Below are positions 11,880 through 23,811 of a DNA stretch of 64,000 nt, one piece after another. The stretch covers positions 67,512,371 to 67,576,370 of the forward strand of contig CATQJL010000223.1 in NCBI GenBank assembly GCA_958299035.1, written 5' to 3'. The DNA is from Cylicocyclus nassatus. Lineage: Eukaryota > Nematoda > Chromadorea > Rhabditida > Strongylidae. The position numbers were made by a program, and so were the translations under genes. Each line of letters opens with the position of its first letter. The first letter of the stretch is position 1. The notes under the pieces were generated by a model. The model was not told the origin of the DNA and did no database searches. It was given only the letters and a program-made list of their open reading frames with translations.

Positions 11880-13300
11880 GACGACTGCTTCGACTCGTGC
11901 AATTACACCACTGTGGGCGTGCCTTTTTGAAGCCTTTCCAGCTTGACAGTACGTGCAGCGCGCGGGGACTTGGTAGCTCGTAGCAGCACTGTCCCTTAAC
12001 CTCTTTTGTCAATTTAAGCATTTTGCACAGTTTTTCTTCTTAGTTTTTACAACTTAGGCAGCCATTTGTTCTTCTTTTCTCTTAAGTCCTCTCAATGAAC
12101 AAATCGAGAGGACCTAAGAGATCCTACCTCCTCCTTTGATGATTACTGAGAGGTAAGCAAAAAATCGATTCAGGTACATTTACGGGATTCCTCACCCTTT
12201 CTACCTACCAAAAACTCATTTTCAAGATCTTGAATCAACACCCCAGGCAAAATTAGGTGAAAGAGTGTGCTTTATTCAAAAGCAGTGGTGGCTATCATGC
12301 ATTCATCGTAGATGAGATCGCTCATTTATTTGTTACAGCATTCATGGTGTCAACGATGTAGGAATGCTGAAGTAACCCCTTCAGTGATCTGTCCTAAGAA
12401 AAATGCCATTTTTTATAAAACATTGACGAAAACATGCAATTTCAATCATAGCCATGATTCCCCCACTGGAACTCCGAAGAAAGCTCATTCGCTCTCTCAA
12501 ATTTGCCTTCGGCGATGAGCTCACATGGGAGGGGGCTTTTCATAAGATCGGGGACTTCGCACCCAGTTCGCACGTACCCCACACCTACTTCGCCTTCTCG
12601 ACCCATGCAGTGAGTCAGAGATTCTCCACTACGGCTGGGAAAGGGCGGGGAGGGGACTTTTTATGCGAAGACTTTCTGATCACTTGACCTTTTGGAGACA
12701 TGCCAGAATGCTTATATTACCCACCAGTCATCGATTACAACGATAGGAAAATCTTTATTGAAAAATGTGTTGGATAAATGTATGTAAGGCATATAATTGA
12801 TGCAATCATATTTTTCAATGTTCAGAAGCAGATTCTAAACACCTTTACTTCCTTTTCTTCCAAGTCATGCTCAAAGGTCGCAAAGACCCTATTTGATATT
12901 TCACAAATTAAGGATTTGCAAAAACGAAGTATCCCGATTCAATAAATCGGTAAAAATTCCGTAAAGAGAATTTTGGTCCCCTTCCCCCTCCTTCTATAGT
13001 ATGCAAGACGCGGAGGTGCGAGACTTCACACCTCGCATCTCGGAATTCCTCATGAAAGACACTCACCCGGCTCACATAGACATTAGAAAGAATGACTGAA
13101 AGAAGAAAAAACAATGTGAAAAGCTCAGCAAACGAAAGAGGTTAAAGGACAGGGATGCTGCGAGCTACTAAGTCCCTGCGCGCCGCAGCGTACTGTCAAG
13201 CTGGAAAGGCTCCGAAAAAGCACGCACAAGGTGGTGTAGTTGCACGAGCCGGGGCAGTCGTCGATGAATTTCCTTTACCTCGTATTCGAAGAGGCAGGTG
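11880..13300. repeat. Inner fold-back inside the left arm
   Basis: About 170 bp at 11880-12060 (CCAGCTTGACAGTACG block) recurs inverted at 13120-13300 (CGTACTGTCAAGCTGG block). The same arrangement occurs in the right arm (40790-40990 and 42660-42830). A 124-codon open frame between them (42036-42410 minus in the right arm) is interrupted in the left arm, so I do not call it a gene. Confidence 0.65.
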
Positions 13301-13699
13301 AACGCGTGCAGGACTTTTATAAAGATTAGCTCAATAGCTATCTAGAGAAACCACTTTCCTTCCTAGCGAAGTTAAATGACACCTTCTTCCTTTTCGGCTA
13401 TCTTGGAACTGATAAGTTAAATGGATGGAAAATATAGGCTAAAGGAAGAAGAATCCTTATTTCTTGAAAATTGTAACCGAAAAATTTTTTTCTTTTAAAA
13501 AATTCCAATTTAGCAATGTAATTTGTGGACATACGGGAATTTTGGATTAGCTCGTCAAGAAGGACCAATAATAAACTTTCGAAGTTTTGAACAGGGCCCG
13601 GCACGATGGGCAAATGACAAGCTGGAGATTGTTTTTGGTAGAAAAAGCAAGGGGAAATCGTTTTTTCGGGGTCCGGGCGGAGCTCCAGAAGAAGATTCC

Positions 13700-14650
13700 A
13701 AGCATGGTCAAGCGTGTTGATGCGATCCTGGACCCTCATTTACGACCCCCCCCCCCCCTTAAAGGTACCCATCCGTGCGACCTCCCCCCTCCCCCCTCCC
13801 CCCTTCCTTCCCCCTTCCCCATCTATCCCCCTTACCTCCCCTGCCCACATTTCTCGTGAACCTGCATAAAAGAATGTCAATCTTAAAAAACACCTGCATG
13901 AGAACTTCAGTGAGGTTTCGAAAGCAGAACTTCTAGGCCAGTGGGTGCGCCCAGCATCTCTAGCACATATACATACCTTCAATAATGTTTGAGATTCCGC
14001 AAGTTTACTTTTGAATTTTCAGGCCTACTTCAGGTCAGCAAATTCGATTCCCGTATGCGACACAAATTTTTACACGGAGAACAAAATGACATTCTTGGAC
14101 TACAAATGATGTTTTCGACTAAGAAGCTCAGTTCTTACCGCTTCCACAGTTTTTCCTGCGAAAAAAATCGCTTTAGCGACGAAGAACGACGACGTCAAAA
14201 ACGTGCATGAGCACGGTAGTTTGAAATTTCGTAACTAAGGCCAGGAAAAGACTGAGAGGCTGCAAAAAACAGGTTCTGTAGCATAGTGCCTATTTATAGA
14301 AATAGTTTCAGCCCTTGAGGAGCAGTGAGCTCGAAAAAATTTAAATCAGGCTCTCGAATTTAGATGCGATCCTAAAAAGCAAAAACTGAAATTTTTGAGC
14401 TCAAAATTTTGTAACTTACCAGAGAATTTATAAAACAGCCTGATATTCTTATGATAAAAACTGGAAAGATGGCCTCGTATTACAGCAAGTTTGCAGCTAA
14501 CAAGCTTCAATAGCTCCGAAGAAATTTAGATCAGGCGCAAATACGACCCCCCTTTTCTCATTTTTTGCTACCATACATAAAATCATAAGAAAATCCGCAG
14601 TTTATAAGACAACACCAGATTCCGCACAGCAGTAGCAGGGCTTATCTAAA
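13700..14650 (+). repeat. ~950 bp dispersed repeat R1, copy 1
   Basis: Starts at the GGTCAAGCGTG / GATCCTGGACCCTC block with poly-C, and ends near TTTCTCATTTTTTGCTACC and GCCCTGCTACTGC. Complete copies are inverted at 24360-25325 and 39450-40395, with a diverged partial copy at 23812-24360. Inside are an A-box-like TAGGCCAGTGGG (~13934) and a B-box-like AAATTCGATTCCCG (~14040), about 100 bp apart, so a tRNA-related SINE head is possible but not proven. Confidence 0.6.
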
Positions 14651-14737
14651 GTATATAAATTGTAATGGCCGCTTATTACCTTATACATCTAGTTCACTGG
14701 GAAGTGGTTTCCTTAAGCCTCAACGCACAGCAGAGTT

Positions 14738-14800
14738 CGCGCGCGCTACGCCGCGGCCGCTAATTGCCGCGTGCGCGACGTCGCATAAGCGGTGCCGTTT
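14738..14800. other. GC-rich islet conserved in both arms
   Basis: GCGCGCGCTACGCCGCGGCC and following CpG-dense sequence in an AT-rich surround, conserved at 39296-39360 in the right arm. No promoter or RNA assignment is possible from sequence alone. Confidence 0.4.
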
Positions 14801-14989
14801 AACAGCATGATTACATGATCAGTTCTCAATGAAGGCGTAACGATATAGCATCAACTCAAGTAAGCGCACGAAAAGAGGCTAGTAGAAACAAAGTTTGTAA
14901 TATTATGAAAAGTGTATGTGAGTGGGAGGTGTAATAAGCATTTTTTCCAAAAATATTGCAAAACTGGTAAATGAAGAAGTGAATTCAAA

Positions 14990-16260
14990 TGGCTCGTTTG
15001 CAGAGCACAGATGACCATACGGCATGAAACTTGGTAGGTACATAAGCATTTTTTGGAAGACTCTTGGGAGCGTCATCGGGATACCATTCGAAAGGAATTC
15101 AGATAAAGATTACGGTAAGACCATGTAATTTGCTTTAAGAACAGAAACGTATATGCAAAAATATCATTGTAGAGAACACCTCGTGTATCTCATTGAATTT
15201 TAAAGGTTTCGATAGCTCATTCAGATTGACTTTTGCGCAGAAAATGACTTCTATATCTTATTAAATTGACTAAAGTTTACGAACAAGGAACTACAGATGT
15301 TGTTATTAGTTGTGGTTATGTTCTAAACCACTCTTTTGCGTGGTTGTGTAGATAATCATTTGTGATTTCGTTTCATGTGAAACTCCACTCATACGTTGCT
15401 ATGCATCATTTGAAGTTTATTCTGCGAGTTTCTATTTTAAACGACGCATAGACCTTCAGAGCATCCTCCTGGGCATTTCGAGCATGGTGCACCTGTTTCG
15501 TAGATTTTGGCATTAAGCATGTTTCCTCTAAAATTGAAGTCTTGTTGGTGGCTTATTGAAGCGACTCTACTTACGCTTCTTTATAATTGCAGACTGCTAA
15601 GGTCATCCTTGGGCAGCTTTGAACAGCGCAACCAATGACTTTTGTAGACTGCCAGACCATCTAAATCTATGTATTTAAGAAACCATGATATTGTCTGAGA
15701 TCATTTCTGCTACTAACAACAAGTAGGCAAAGACTCTTTAACGTAATCAAGAAGCTCAAGATGGCGCAAAGCAAGCGCATTATGTGGGAAGGGCATAGTT
15801 CATCTGCGTTGGCGCAAATCTAGTGCTGCGACTGCTTCTTGGGTGCGGGGTGGTGGTGGAAGGTGCTCTGAAGGTCTATGCGTCGTTTAAAATAGAAACT
15901 CGCAGAATAAACTTCAAATGATGCATAGCAACGTATGAGTAGAGTTTCACATGAAACGAAATCACAAATGATTATCTACACAACCACGCAAAAGAGTGGT
16001 TTAGAACATAACCACAACTAATAACAACATCTGTATTTCCTTGTTCGTAAACTTTAGTCAATTTAATAAGATATAGAAGTCATTTTCTGCGCAAAAGTAA
16101 ATCTGAATGAGCTATCGAAACCTCTAAAAATTCAATGAGATACACGAGGTGTTTTCTACAATAATATTTTTGCATATACGCTTCTGTCCTCAAAGCAAAT
16201 TACATGGTCTTACTACCTAATCTTTACCTGAATTCCTTTCGAATGGTATCCCAATGACGC
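14990..16260. repeat. Palindrome in the left arm, remnant of the CAP-gene palindrome
   Basis: 14990-15840 is inverted relative to 15880-16260 (ACAACCACGCAAAAGAGTGG against CCACTCTTTTGCGTGGTTGT). The junction near 15850 joins GGGTGCGGGGTGGTGGTGG directly to AAGGTGCTCTGAAGG. In the right arm the homologous flanks (35060 and 38640) enclose ~3 kb with two CAP copies, so those copies were deleted here or never present. Confidence 0.7.
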
Positions 16261-16373
16261 CCCCAAGTCTTCCAAGATCTACTTTTTGGTGTGGACTATT
16301 TTCCTTTCAGGAATACCAGACCTGGAATTATTCCGAGTTGGTCAGTACACTAGAATGAGGGATACTCCTCCGC

Positions 16374-16732
16374 CAATGGCGGACCCAGGATTTCCGTTCG
16401 GGGGGGGGGGGGGGCGCGACAAAAAATTTTTCGAATGAAGGTGCGTGGCGTTAGCCACGCACTCCGAAAAAATTTTAGGGGTGCTTCTCAAAATTTTTGC
16501 GGGTCCCCAATCCCTAAAATCTGGAAGAAGGGGGCGTGGCATTAGCCACGCCCCCGAAAAAATTTTTTTTACAAAGCTGAACTGAATTTTTAAAATTTTT
16601 TAAGAATTATTTTAATTATTTACAATTATAAACAAGTTACTTGCACATTTTTATAACCCATATAAGTAACTTTTGAAAATTTCGCGACCCATTCTCGGGG
16701 GGGGGGCCGCCCCCCCTCGGTACGCCACTGCC
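16374..16732. mobile_element. hAT-like MITE, left-arm copy
   Basis: The ends resemble CAGTGGCG(T/G)ACC: AATGGCGGACCCAGGATTTC on the left and GGTACGCCACTG on the right. Two perfect hairpins sit inside (GCGTGGC-GTTA-GCCACGC near 16443 and GGGCGTGGC-ATTA-GCCACGCCC near 16535), with a G14 run at ~16399. The inverted copy in the right arm (34699-35040) has lost one end. Confidence 0.55.
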
Positions 16733-17414
16733 CGCCGCCATAATGTGCAAGTGTGACGCAGACTAGATTGATGTTAGAATTTTTGACATTGTCACCGGGC
16801 AGAGTTAGAGATCCCTAAATTTTACCCAATCAAGATGCGCATGTCTTTCATTCACATAAAATTCAGAATGTTTCGTAATTTGTTCCTACTTCTACTTAAT
16901 CTTGTACAAAACGAAATAGGTGTTGTGTTGACTAAATGTGAAGTACTATATACAGTAGTGCACTTTTTGAAGCAAATAATAATTATCTATACGATAGCAA
17001 CGCATTTTTGCCGAACTCGCCTTATCGCCTAACTTTTCGTTCAGTCGTATTTCGCTCAGGATGAACGAATCCGGACCAAGTTACCCCTGCTTGGTATGCA
17101 CTAAACCCACTGCAGATGACCATCAAACAATGAAATAGAAGCCGGTCGAAATATCGTAGGTCGCATTTTTCGACAGTGGCTCCAATTCGGTAAATGTTAT
17201 TCGGAGAAATGAAATATGGAACAGGATTAAACCAATTTTATGAAAACTACAAGATTAGTTCGTGATACTTGGTTCGTTCTGAGTTTTGCGTGACATTAAG
17301 GAATGTAGCACAAGCCCGAAACACGTGTGACAGCCACACCTTTTTTTGGGATTGTGCCGTAATCCATAGATTTTGCCACAATTTTAACGGACGATATATG
17401 TGTCAAACAGTAGC

Positions 17415-18020
17415 CTATCAGTGGCGGACCAAGGGGGAGGGGGACCTGGACAGGGTGGCCCTCTCTTGAAAGTTACTTACATGAGTTATATAGATGACTT
17501 GTTTGTACTTGTACATAATTGCGTTGTTCTTGAAATTTTTTGTGGCTGCCGCCACTTTCCCGGTGGACCAAGGCAGAGAAAATGCCAATGCAAAAAGTGA
17601 CAAACTTATTGAAAAATGTGAGTGTTTAGCTTATAAATCAACAAAGACATCAAGATGTTCACAACAATTTTTGTTTTTAATTTCAACACTATACACACAT
17701 ACACATTATATTTCCGAAAAGTTGATTTTGGTTGAAATTGGCCCTTTACTTGAATGGGTCTACATTTGGAAAATTGCCCTGAATTTTGGTCAACAGGAAT
17801 TGTTTGACATGATATTTACGAGAATGGTATTCATTATGCTTGGCAGGGCCTCTTTATATGCCGACTGGTGTACAATGATACAGTATCTCGGTGTGCTTGA
17901 ATTCTGCGCAATGGGGGAGGGGGAGGGGGGGGGGAGGATACAGTCATACTGTCAAGGAATACCATGCCATCAATATTACCAGCACCACCTCGACTACAGC
18001 TCCCCCCCCCCCCCCCAATC
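17415..18020. repeat. Low-complexity G/C-tract region with a hAT-like end
   Basis: CAGTGGCGGACCAAGG at 17419 resembles a hAT terminus. A G-rich block at ~17910-17935 and a C15 run (18002-18016) flank ~70 bp. The right arm has the complement with a G18 run (33415-33432). A 227-codon open frame (17494-18177) crosses these tracts and shifts frame in the right arm, so it is not a gene. Confidence 0.5.
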
Positions 18021-18239
18021 ATATCAATCCAATGACAGTCACACTCTTATAATCCACCCCCTCCCATCTTTTCTTCATACCCTGACGCCTTTTTCACGTC
18101 TTACTTCCTCTGAATGCTTCCACATCCAACACCGTGATACCGTCATACACCTTACATGGGACATGGGACACATGTGAGGTGAATGAACATGGAAAAATTA
18201 ACATGTCTGTGGCATGGACACAGACCTTACACATGTCAT

Positions 18240-19245
18240 CGGACACATCCAACCTTTCTGTGTTGTTAACTGTGCATTGTCTGTTGCTTGGAATTTTAAC
18301 ACAAATTTGATTGAGAGGCCAAAGTGCTCATCGATCAACCTCCTACATAGGTTTAGAGACGAAGTGTTTCGTGCAAACTAACAAGTTTACTAGCAAATTT
18401 TCACATTTGCACAATGCCGAGTGGAACGGAAGACAGGGAGGCTAAGCTGCCGATACCAGCCGAACCTGCCGCGTAGCAGACATAGAGCAGCTGGTAACAT
18501 ACATAACAGCGCCGCTTCCGCAAATTATGGTCTTCAACGACATCCAACAACACCGCGAAGGGACCAGTGGTCCGAAATCGGCTTGAAGTGGCAGAGTTCG
18601 TTTCCCTACCACTTTTCAGTAAAGGAGGTTTCAAGCCTTGTTTCGACGACTGTGACCTACGGTAAGGTAACCGCTGCTAGTGAAGGACGGTTTGAGGTTA
18701 GAAAAGGTTTTCCTTGAATATTATATAGAACTTCAACCTGACGCAGCGTAACGTCTTACGGTACTAAAGTGTACGTGATAACACAATGTGTTAACTCACG
18801 CCTAGTTTATTTGCGATGTTCCATCTTGATTTGTTTGAACTGTTTTGATTATGTTACTGTTACTGTTACTTGTAAAATTAGGGGCATCTCTGAAGCACGT
18901 AGTAGACAAAATAGTTTCTAGCTGTTAATTGGTGCTTTTCAATGAGTTGAGTTCAAGTATAGTTGAAATGTCACGAGTGATCGAACATTCTCGATTTCAA
19001 CAAATAATATTACTAACGCTTAGCATTGCTTTTGAAATGGAAAGTCCAACATATCGCTCCAGCTCAGAAAAACCGGATTCATAGCAATATTGTGCTAGCT
19101 AATTCCAAGCTCAAATACCATACTAAAAAAATAGTAGACCATTTGAAAAATACTTTTGCTTCGGTGTGAATGAGAACGTTTCCAGTTGCATAAAGTCTCT
19201 CACTTATTCGGGTTTTTCGGTATAGTTGTCTTACCTCAGGTTTGC
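18240..19245. repeat. Best-conserved inner part of the left arm
   Basis: Most similar stretch between arms. A 98-codon frame at 18421-18717 is identical in translation at 32711-33007 (minus), and a 77-codon opposing frame is identical too. Two opposing frames cannot both be coding, and neither has a recognisable domain; the identity reflects recent duplication or gene conversion. Confidence 0.6.
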
Positions 19246-20635
19246 AGATTTTCCTAGATCAGCCGCCTATCAACATCAACAAGGTTGATCTTCTATGAAT
19301 AGACGGGGACAGGGGTTTTTCACATATAAAGAACAGCTTAAGCAGTTGATATTGTGCTACTACAGAGTTTGATCTTTTGCTAAGCGCGAATGACGAGTTC
19401 TGAAGCATTTTTGGTGGGTACCAAATGATTAGGGGTAGACGAGTTTGTGGAATGTAGATTTATTCGCACTGGCGCAGTTTTGTCGAGAAGAGATCGAGGT
19501 GCCCCGGTGTGGACCGGGAAGCAATCTCTAATACAATCGGAGGCTCCTTTTATAGCAAAGAAAGGCGGAGCAAAATCGAGTGCAAGGTACAATGCATACG
19601 AGTTGATGCTTGAAAGGAGATGCCGCCGATTGGCTACATTCCTGGTGCATAGGTATCACTCCCTCTTGAGTGATTAGATATTCGAGAGTGAGTGATTCAC
19701 AATTTAGCCTACGCAGCTTCCGCAGGCGATGTAGAATATAGAGTTCATCAATGGTTGGTGATGCAGGAATCGTCAACAGCATTCAACTTCTATGCAGTTC
19801 GGAACCGATATCAAAGTTTATATACCACGATCAAAATCAAGTCTCTTAAAACTTTTATAGCGAATAACTTTCAAGGCATATTACTGGGAAGCTTGGTGCA
19901 AGTATACTCTAATTTATAATTCTTCTCCCCAAGAAAATGCTTCTTCCAAGCAAGAAGGAGTTCTCTGATCTTAGCTTTTTCAAAAGATACCCTGCACTCA
20001 CAGGATGTGTAAAAGCTTCAAACATTTAGACTTGAATAAAATTATATTTGGTAAATCGATGGAAATTAGCTTCTTGAAAATAGCTGCATTTCTTGTTCAT
20101 AGTGGGCTTACGTCGGAAACTAAAGCTATGCGAAACGATGGAAAGCTTGACGAGACGAAAAAGACTAATTACAAGCCCTTAACTGATTTTCCACCAGGAA
20201 GTGAAAGAGAATTATAACTTACTTCTTCTAAGCAAAAAAAGGATTGCAAAACACAACTCGTACAAGGGATGCGATGTCAAACAAGCTTCTATAATTCTAA
20301 AAGAGAAAAAATAAAGAAGGCCGACGAGAGCGCACGACGGAAAACATGGATAAAGGGGCGTAGCCTTAGCCCTCCGAAAGGAATTTTTGGGAGCTTTCGA
20401 ATTTTTCGCGCTTATTACCACTTTAACCAGAAAAATTGAGAGGTTAGCCACGTCTAAAGGGTATTTTGTTGTTTATAAAATTTTCGGAATTATTTTTGCT
20501 TATATTTACTTGGTTCGTGCACAAATTGAACAAGCCGTATTTCGCAATTCATCCATGCCATTTTAAAAGACTACTTGGAAGACCTTCAAGGGGAGGAGTA
20601 CACTTTCCTACAACTTCCAACCGTATCTCCTTTTC
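19246..20635. other. Spacer start, no recognisable gene
   Basis: Unique-looking sequence after the left arm ends at AGGTTT. Open frames (19447-19677, 19692-19919, 20005-20217) lack domains, and their order and strand do not suggest one spliced gene. Confidence 0.45.
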
Positions 20636-20866
20636 GGTTCCTCGCGGAATCTTTCCAAAAATTGGCAGGGAAGCGCATTTGACCAAAGCACGTGGCTCCA
20701 CGGTCAAAATACTTGTCTCTTGTAACTTGTATTTTGACTTGTTGGTTGCTTGGCACCCCTCGCCGCTCCCTGGAAATGCGAAGCGCCGAACGTATCAACG
20801 AGCACCGCACCCTTTGTACTACTTCGTACAGCTCGCTAGACGCAAAATTGTGTTCAGTATTAGGAA
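20636..20866 (-). repeat. Hairpin element copy G (class 5, minus strand)
   Basis: Only minus-strand copy seen. Reading the minus strand: TACTGAACACAATTTTGCG, then CCAGGGAGCGGCGAGG, GGTGCCAAGC, and CGCTTCCCTGCCAATTTTTGG. The terminal hairpin GATTCC-GCGA-GGAACC lies at 20651-20636. Closest to the plus-strand copy at 59075-59308. Confidence 0.75.
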
Positions 20867-21042
20867 AGTCTGAAATTGGCCATAAATTGGTGAAACTGTT
20901 ATCTATAGTCTGCGATTAGAATAAATAGAATTATAAAATATTTGGAAGAAAGTGCTTCACTCTACAAAATCAAAAAAAGCTAATATGGAAAATGTACCAA
21001 TGCAAATGGAATATAAGTCTATATGGAAAAAGAGATAATATA

Positions 21043-22022
21043 TTAGGTTGTCCGAAAATTAATGCAGGTTTTGAATTCCAACCGCAATAAGTCATAAACT
21101 TCTCATTTCGATATGGGTTGCAAAACATCATTCGATAGAACAAAGCAAGCTCTTCAAAATGGCAATCTTGCTTTAGCAACAGCTTTGATTCTCCATGAGT
21201 TTCGAGCCAAAAACAAAGAAGATTCAACTGCCCGAAAAATTTCAAAAAATTGTAACTCAGTTCATAAAAATCCTACAAAAATCCTAACTCGCTCACGTAA
21301 ACACTATCCGCACAAGGCATTTATATAAGTCATTGCCGTATTTTTTTCTCTGTTAGAAATCAAGAAAACGGAATTTTTTGTGCATTTGGCAAAGTGGTGC
21401 TGTGCCGTTTCCACATAGGTAGTTGTATACAACAAATCTGTAGAAATACAAACGTAAATTTCCAGCTCTCTACAAGCTTTAGTTCTTGGGAAATTCGAAT
21501 TTTAGCTTGAATTATTTTTCACATGATTTTTCACATAGATTCGAATTTTAGCTTGGATTATTTTTCATATGATTAGGGAAAACTTTATTCGATATTTCTC
21601 GAGAACTAAAGCTTGTAGAGAGCTGGAAATTTACGTTTGTACTTCTACGGGTTTGTAGTATACAACTACTTATGTGGAAACGGCACAGCACCACTTTGAC
21701 AAATTTCCGTTTTCTTGATTTCTAACAGAGAAAAAATACGGCAATGGCTTATATAGATGTCTTGTGTGGATAGTGTTTACGTGAGCGAGTTAGGATTTTT
21801 GTAGGATTTTTATGAACTGAGTTACGATTTTTTTCAATTTTTCGGGCAGTTGAATCTTCTTTGTTTTTGGCTCGAAACTCATGGCGTATCAGAGCTGTTG
21901 CTAGAGCAAGGCGCCCTTCTTGTAGAGCTTGCTTTGTTCTATCGAATGATGTTTTGCAACCCACATCGAATTGAGAAATATATGACTTATTCAAAACCTG
22001 CATTAATTTCTGGACAACCTAA
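21043..22022. mobile_element. Mariner-type palindromic MITE 2
   Basis: TA (21041-21042) + TTAGGTTGTCCGAAAATTAA at the left and the complement ...TTTCTGGACAACCTAA + TA (22023-22024) at the right. The ~470 bp arms are near-complementary throughout, e.g. GGGTTGCAAAACATCATTCG (21117) against its complement (~21948). The two opposing frames (21113-21328, 21749-22003) are the two arms read on opposite strands, not genes. Confidence 0.85.
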
Positions 22023-22059
22023 TAACTAAGACATGTAATCAAAACTTTCTAGTTATCTC

Positions 22060-23225
22060 TTCATGAAGCTTGAAATTTTATTGGGGCAAATCTTCTACTC
22101 AATAGACCTTCTATGTTATGCTTAGTGCCTCTCCTTTTCATGATACTCGCTGTGTTAGAAGTGTAATTATTTTATTTCGACAACTTCGAACTTTCTTCAC
22201 AAGAACAATGGAGCTTTGCCTTCCGTCTTGGTTTTTCAACGACTAATTGCAAAAATCATCCTTTTGTTCGTTCGAAAATCATGCTTTGAAATAAATGAAA
22301 AAAAACATTTAAGAAGAGGACGAAGTGCTAATTGTTGCCCTTTCTCTTTCCACATTACCTATTTCTTCTCTAACGAGAAAGCGCTATCTTTGCTGTGAGT
22401 AAGGCAGTTCTATCGAATCTTTCCTTTTCCCTCTTCCTTTTCTTGATTCCCTAATCTCCGGTTACATCCGTTCTTTATAGCAGCCTGCTGTTGTTTCTTT
22501 CTCATCGCAATCGAGAAAATTAGATGCCCTTTAACTGATTTCATTTTCCACAGAACAAGAAAACTCAGAACTGCTATACATGTAAGCTCATGCTCTACCC
22601 ACTGTATGCTTAGCAAAAATTTTTTTCATCGCATTGAGGGCTCGAAAAACATTCCCATGGAGGAAATTTAATTAGATAGAGCTAAAAGTAAATGATGGCA
22701 TTTTCCTAGAGATATGGCTGTTCAATGAACGAGCGTGCAAAAAATAACGATTCATCCGTCTTCTACAATCGCATCAGAAAATGCAATGAAAGCAAGAAAA
22801 ATTTGCTATCTCTCTTATAATTTTACTTAATCGGTATGCTTGCATTCCCCCTCGCAGTCACGCTGAGCGGTGCCTTTTTTCATTGATACCATCAATGAAA
22901 AAACGGAAAAGGCATCCATGGTCACCACTCCTTCGTCACAATTGTCACAACTTCCAAAAAAACGGAAGCCCTCTTCTCCCTTGGTAACCAAGACTCTTCC
23001 ACTAATGGATGAAAAAGCAGTCGATCTCCTGGAACGTATTCAGTCTATTATCCGTACGAAGGCACCCGAAGCCTCTCTTTTCGAGGACTCAGTAAGTTAC
23101 CTTCTCCTTCCAATAAACTTGTGGAGGCCGAAGAGCGTGACAGATCTGTTCTGATTTATGGGTCTCAGAAGGTAACCCCGACTCATCATCTGTCACGCCA
23201 AGAGCATAAGAACTTTAGCATAACG
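22060..23225. repeat. Inner inverted repeat, left copy
   Basis: Reverse complement of about 27066-28190. Anchors: 22410-22616 with 27669-27875; 22918-23154 with 27153-27389. The dyad lies near 25150. Both copies carry the same CR1-like ORF1 fragment with the same frame break, so the frame break predates the duplication. Confidence 0.8.
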
Positions 23226-23235
23226 TAGGCAGTGT
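22918..23235 (+). pseudogene. CR1-like LINE ORF1 fragment
   Basis: The frame starts with a Met-Val-Thr-Thr-Pro region rich in Ser/Pro/Lys, followed by an acidic, helix-prone segment (DEKAVDLLERIQSII). After a shift of frame at 23091-23108 it continues as VEAEERDRSVLIYGS, a motif typical of the coiled-coil / RRM-like ORF1 proteins of nematode CR1-type LINEs. ORF1 proteins bind the LINE RNA. This copy ends near 23235, where the sequence changes to an unrelated segment, so it is a fragment. A GTAAGT at the break could mimic a splice donor, but no suitable acceptor follows at a plausible distance, so a frameshift is the simpler reading. The inverted sister copy at 27389-26985 reaches further. Confidence 0.6.
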
Positions 23236-23267
23236 AAGGGGTCAGCCGAATTGTAAAATAATCTTTA

Positions 23268-23648
23268 CTGTTTAGAAAGATTGAGAATATGGGTGGGGTA
23301 TCTAGCGGAGATATTGGGCCTTTGTTCTTCAATATGAACATCCTTTTTCGTAATGTCATGCAAGATATAGAGGGAACGACAATATACATCGTTCACATCT
23401 GTGAAATCCCCAAATACCTCAAACCAATCAATAGCAGACAGTAGAATCTCGATTTTGTTGATAATAGCACGCCTTAAATCGAATGAAGGAAAAACGTGTA
23501 TTTCTCGTTTAGGCCATGAAATGGGAAATCCCACAATTTTATGGTCAGTAGTGCTGAATGGAGGCGTAATGAAAACATTTTCAACAAATGCAACATTGGT
23601 CAGCGCTACATCTCGTATGTACTCTCCCGGGTTGGAAGATGAACCCAT
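23268..23648 (-). pseudogene. LINE apurinic endonuclease C-terminal fragment
   Basis: A 127-residue frame on the minus strand. Around residues 21-43 it reads as the end of an APE-type endonuclease (VFITPPFSTTDHKIVGFPI). The STTDHKIV segment corresponds to the SDH catalytic motif, with the Ser of SDH replaced by Thr. A basic, helix-rich segment follows, as in the EN-to-RT linker of CR1/Jockey-type elements. The catalytic N-terminal part and the RT are missing. It lies head-on against the ORF1 fragment at 22918-23235, so the two are not one continuous copy. Whether it belongs to the same LINE family cannot be read from this short overlap. Confidence 0.6.
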
Positions 23649-23811
23649 TGTGTGAGAGACAAAGCATCAAATGCCAAGAGGAATTTCTCTCCTATGGCGT
23701 TAGAGGCACTGCGATCAATCCAGTTGTTTGAGCCTTCAAATCCCCAGCCAATGCTGTTTTGAATGGGCAGGATGAAGCCAAATCAGAAACCAAAGGAAGA
23801 ATAAGATCATT

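Larger units (their letters stand above)
11643..19245. repeat. Left arm of giant inverted repeat
   Basis: Reverse complement of 32195-43060. Checked anchor pairs: 12312-12690 with 42030-42410; 13398-14640 with 39450-40700; 14700-14900 with 39220-39420; 16390-16740 with 34700-35040; 16830-18180 with 33260-34610; 18401-18634 with 32794-33027; 19228-19240 with 32198-32210. Arms differ by scattered substitutions and indels, so they are not the same read copied twice. This arm lacks the CAP-gene palindrome of the right arm and an extra segment found at 41112-41745. Confidence 0.9.

Noticed and set aside
16533..16570. Hairpin followed by T-run, like a bacterial intrinsic terminator
   Set aside because: Eukaryotic context, within a hAT-like MITE; no upstream transcription unit.
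17494..18177. 227-codon open frame
   Set aside because: Crosses G/C homopolymers and low-complexity sequence, changes frame in the paired arm, no domain.
18421..18717. 98-codon frame identical in both arms
   Set aside because: An opposing frame in the same DNA is identical too; identity reflects arm similarity, not coding selection.
21113..22003. Two similar opposing protein frames
   Set aside because: They are the two arms of a palindromic MITE read on opposite strands.
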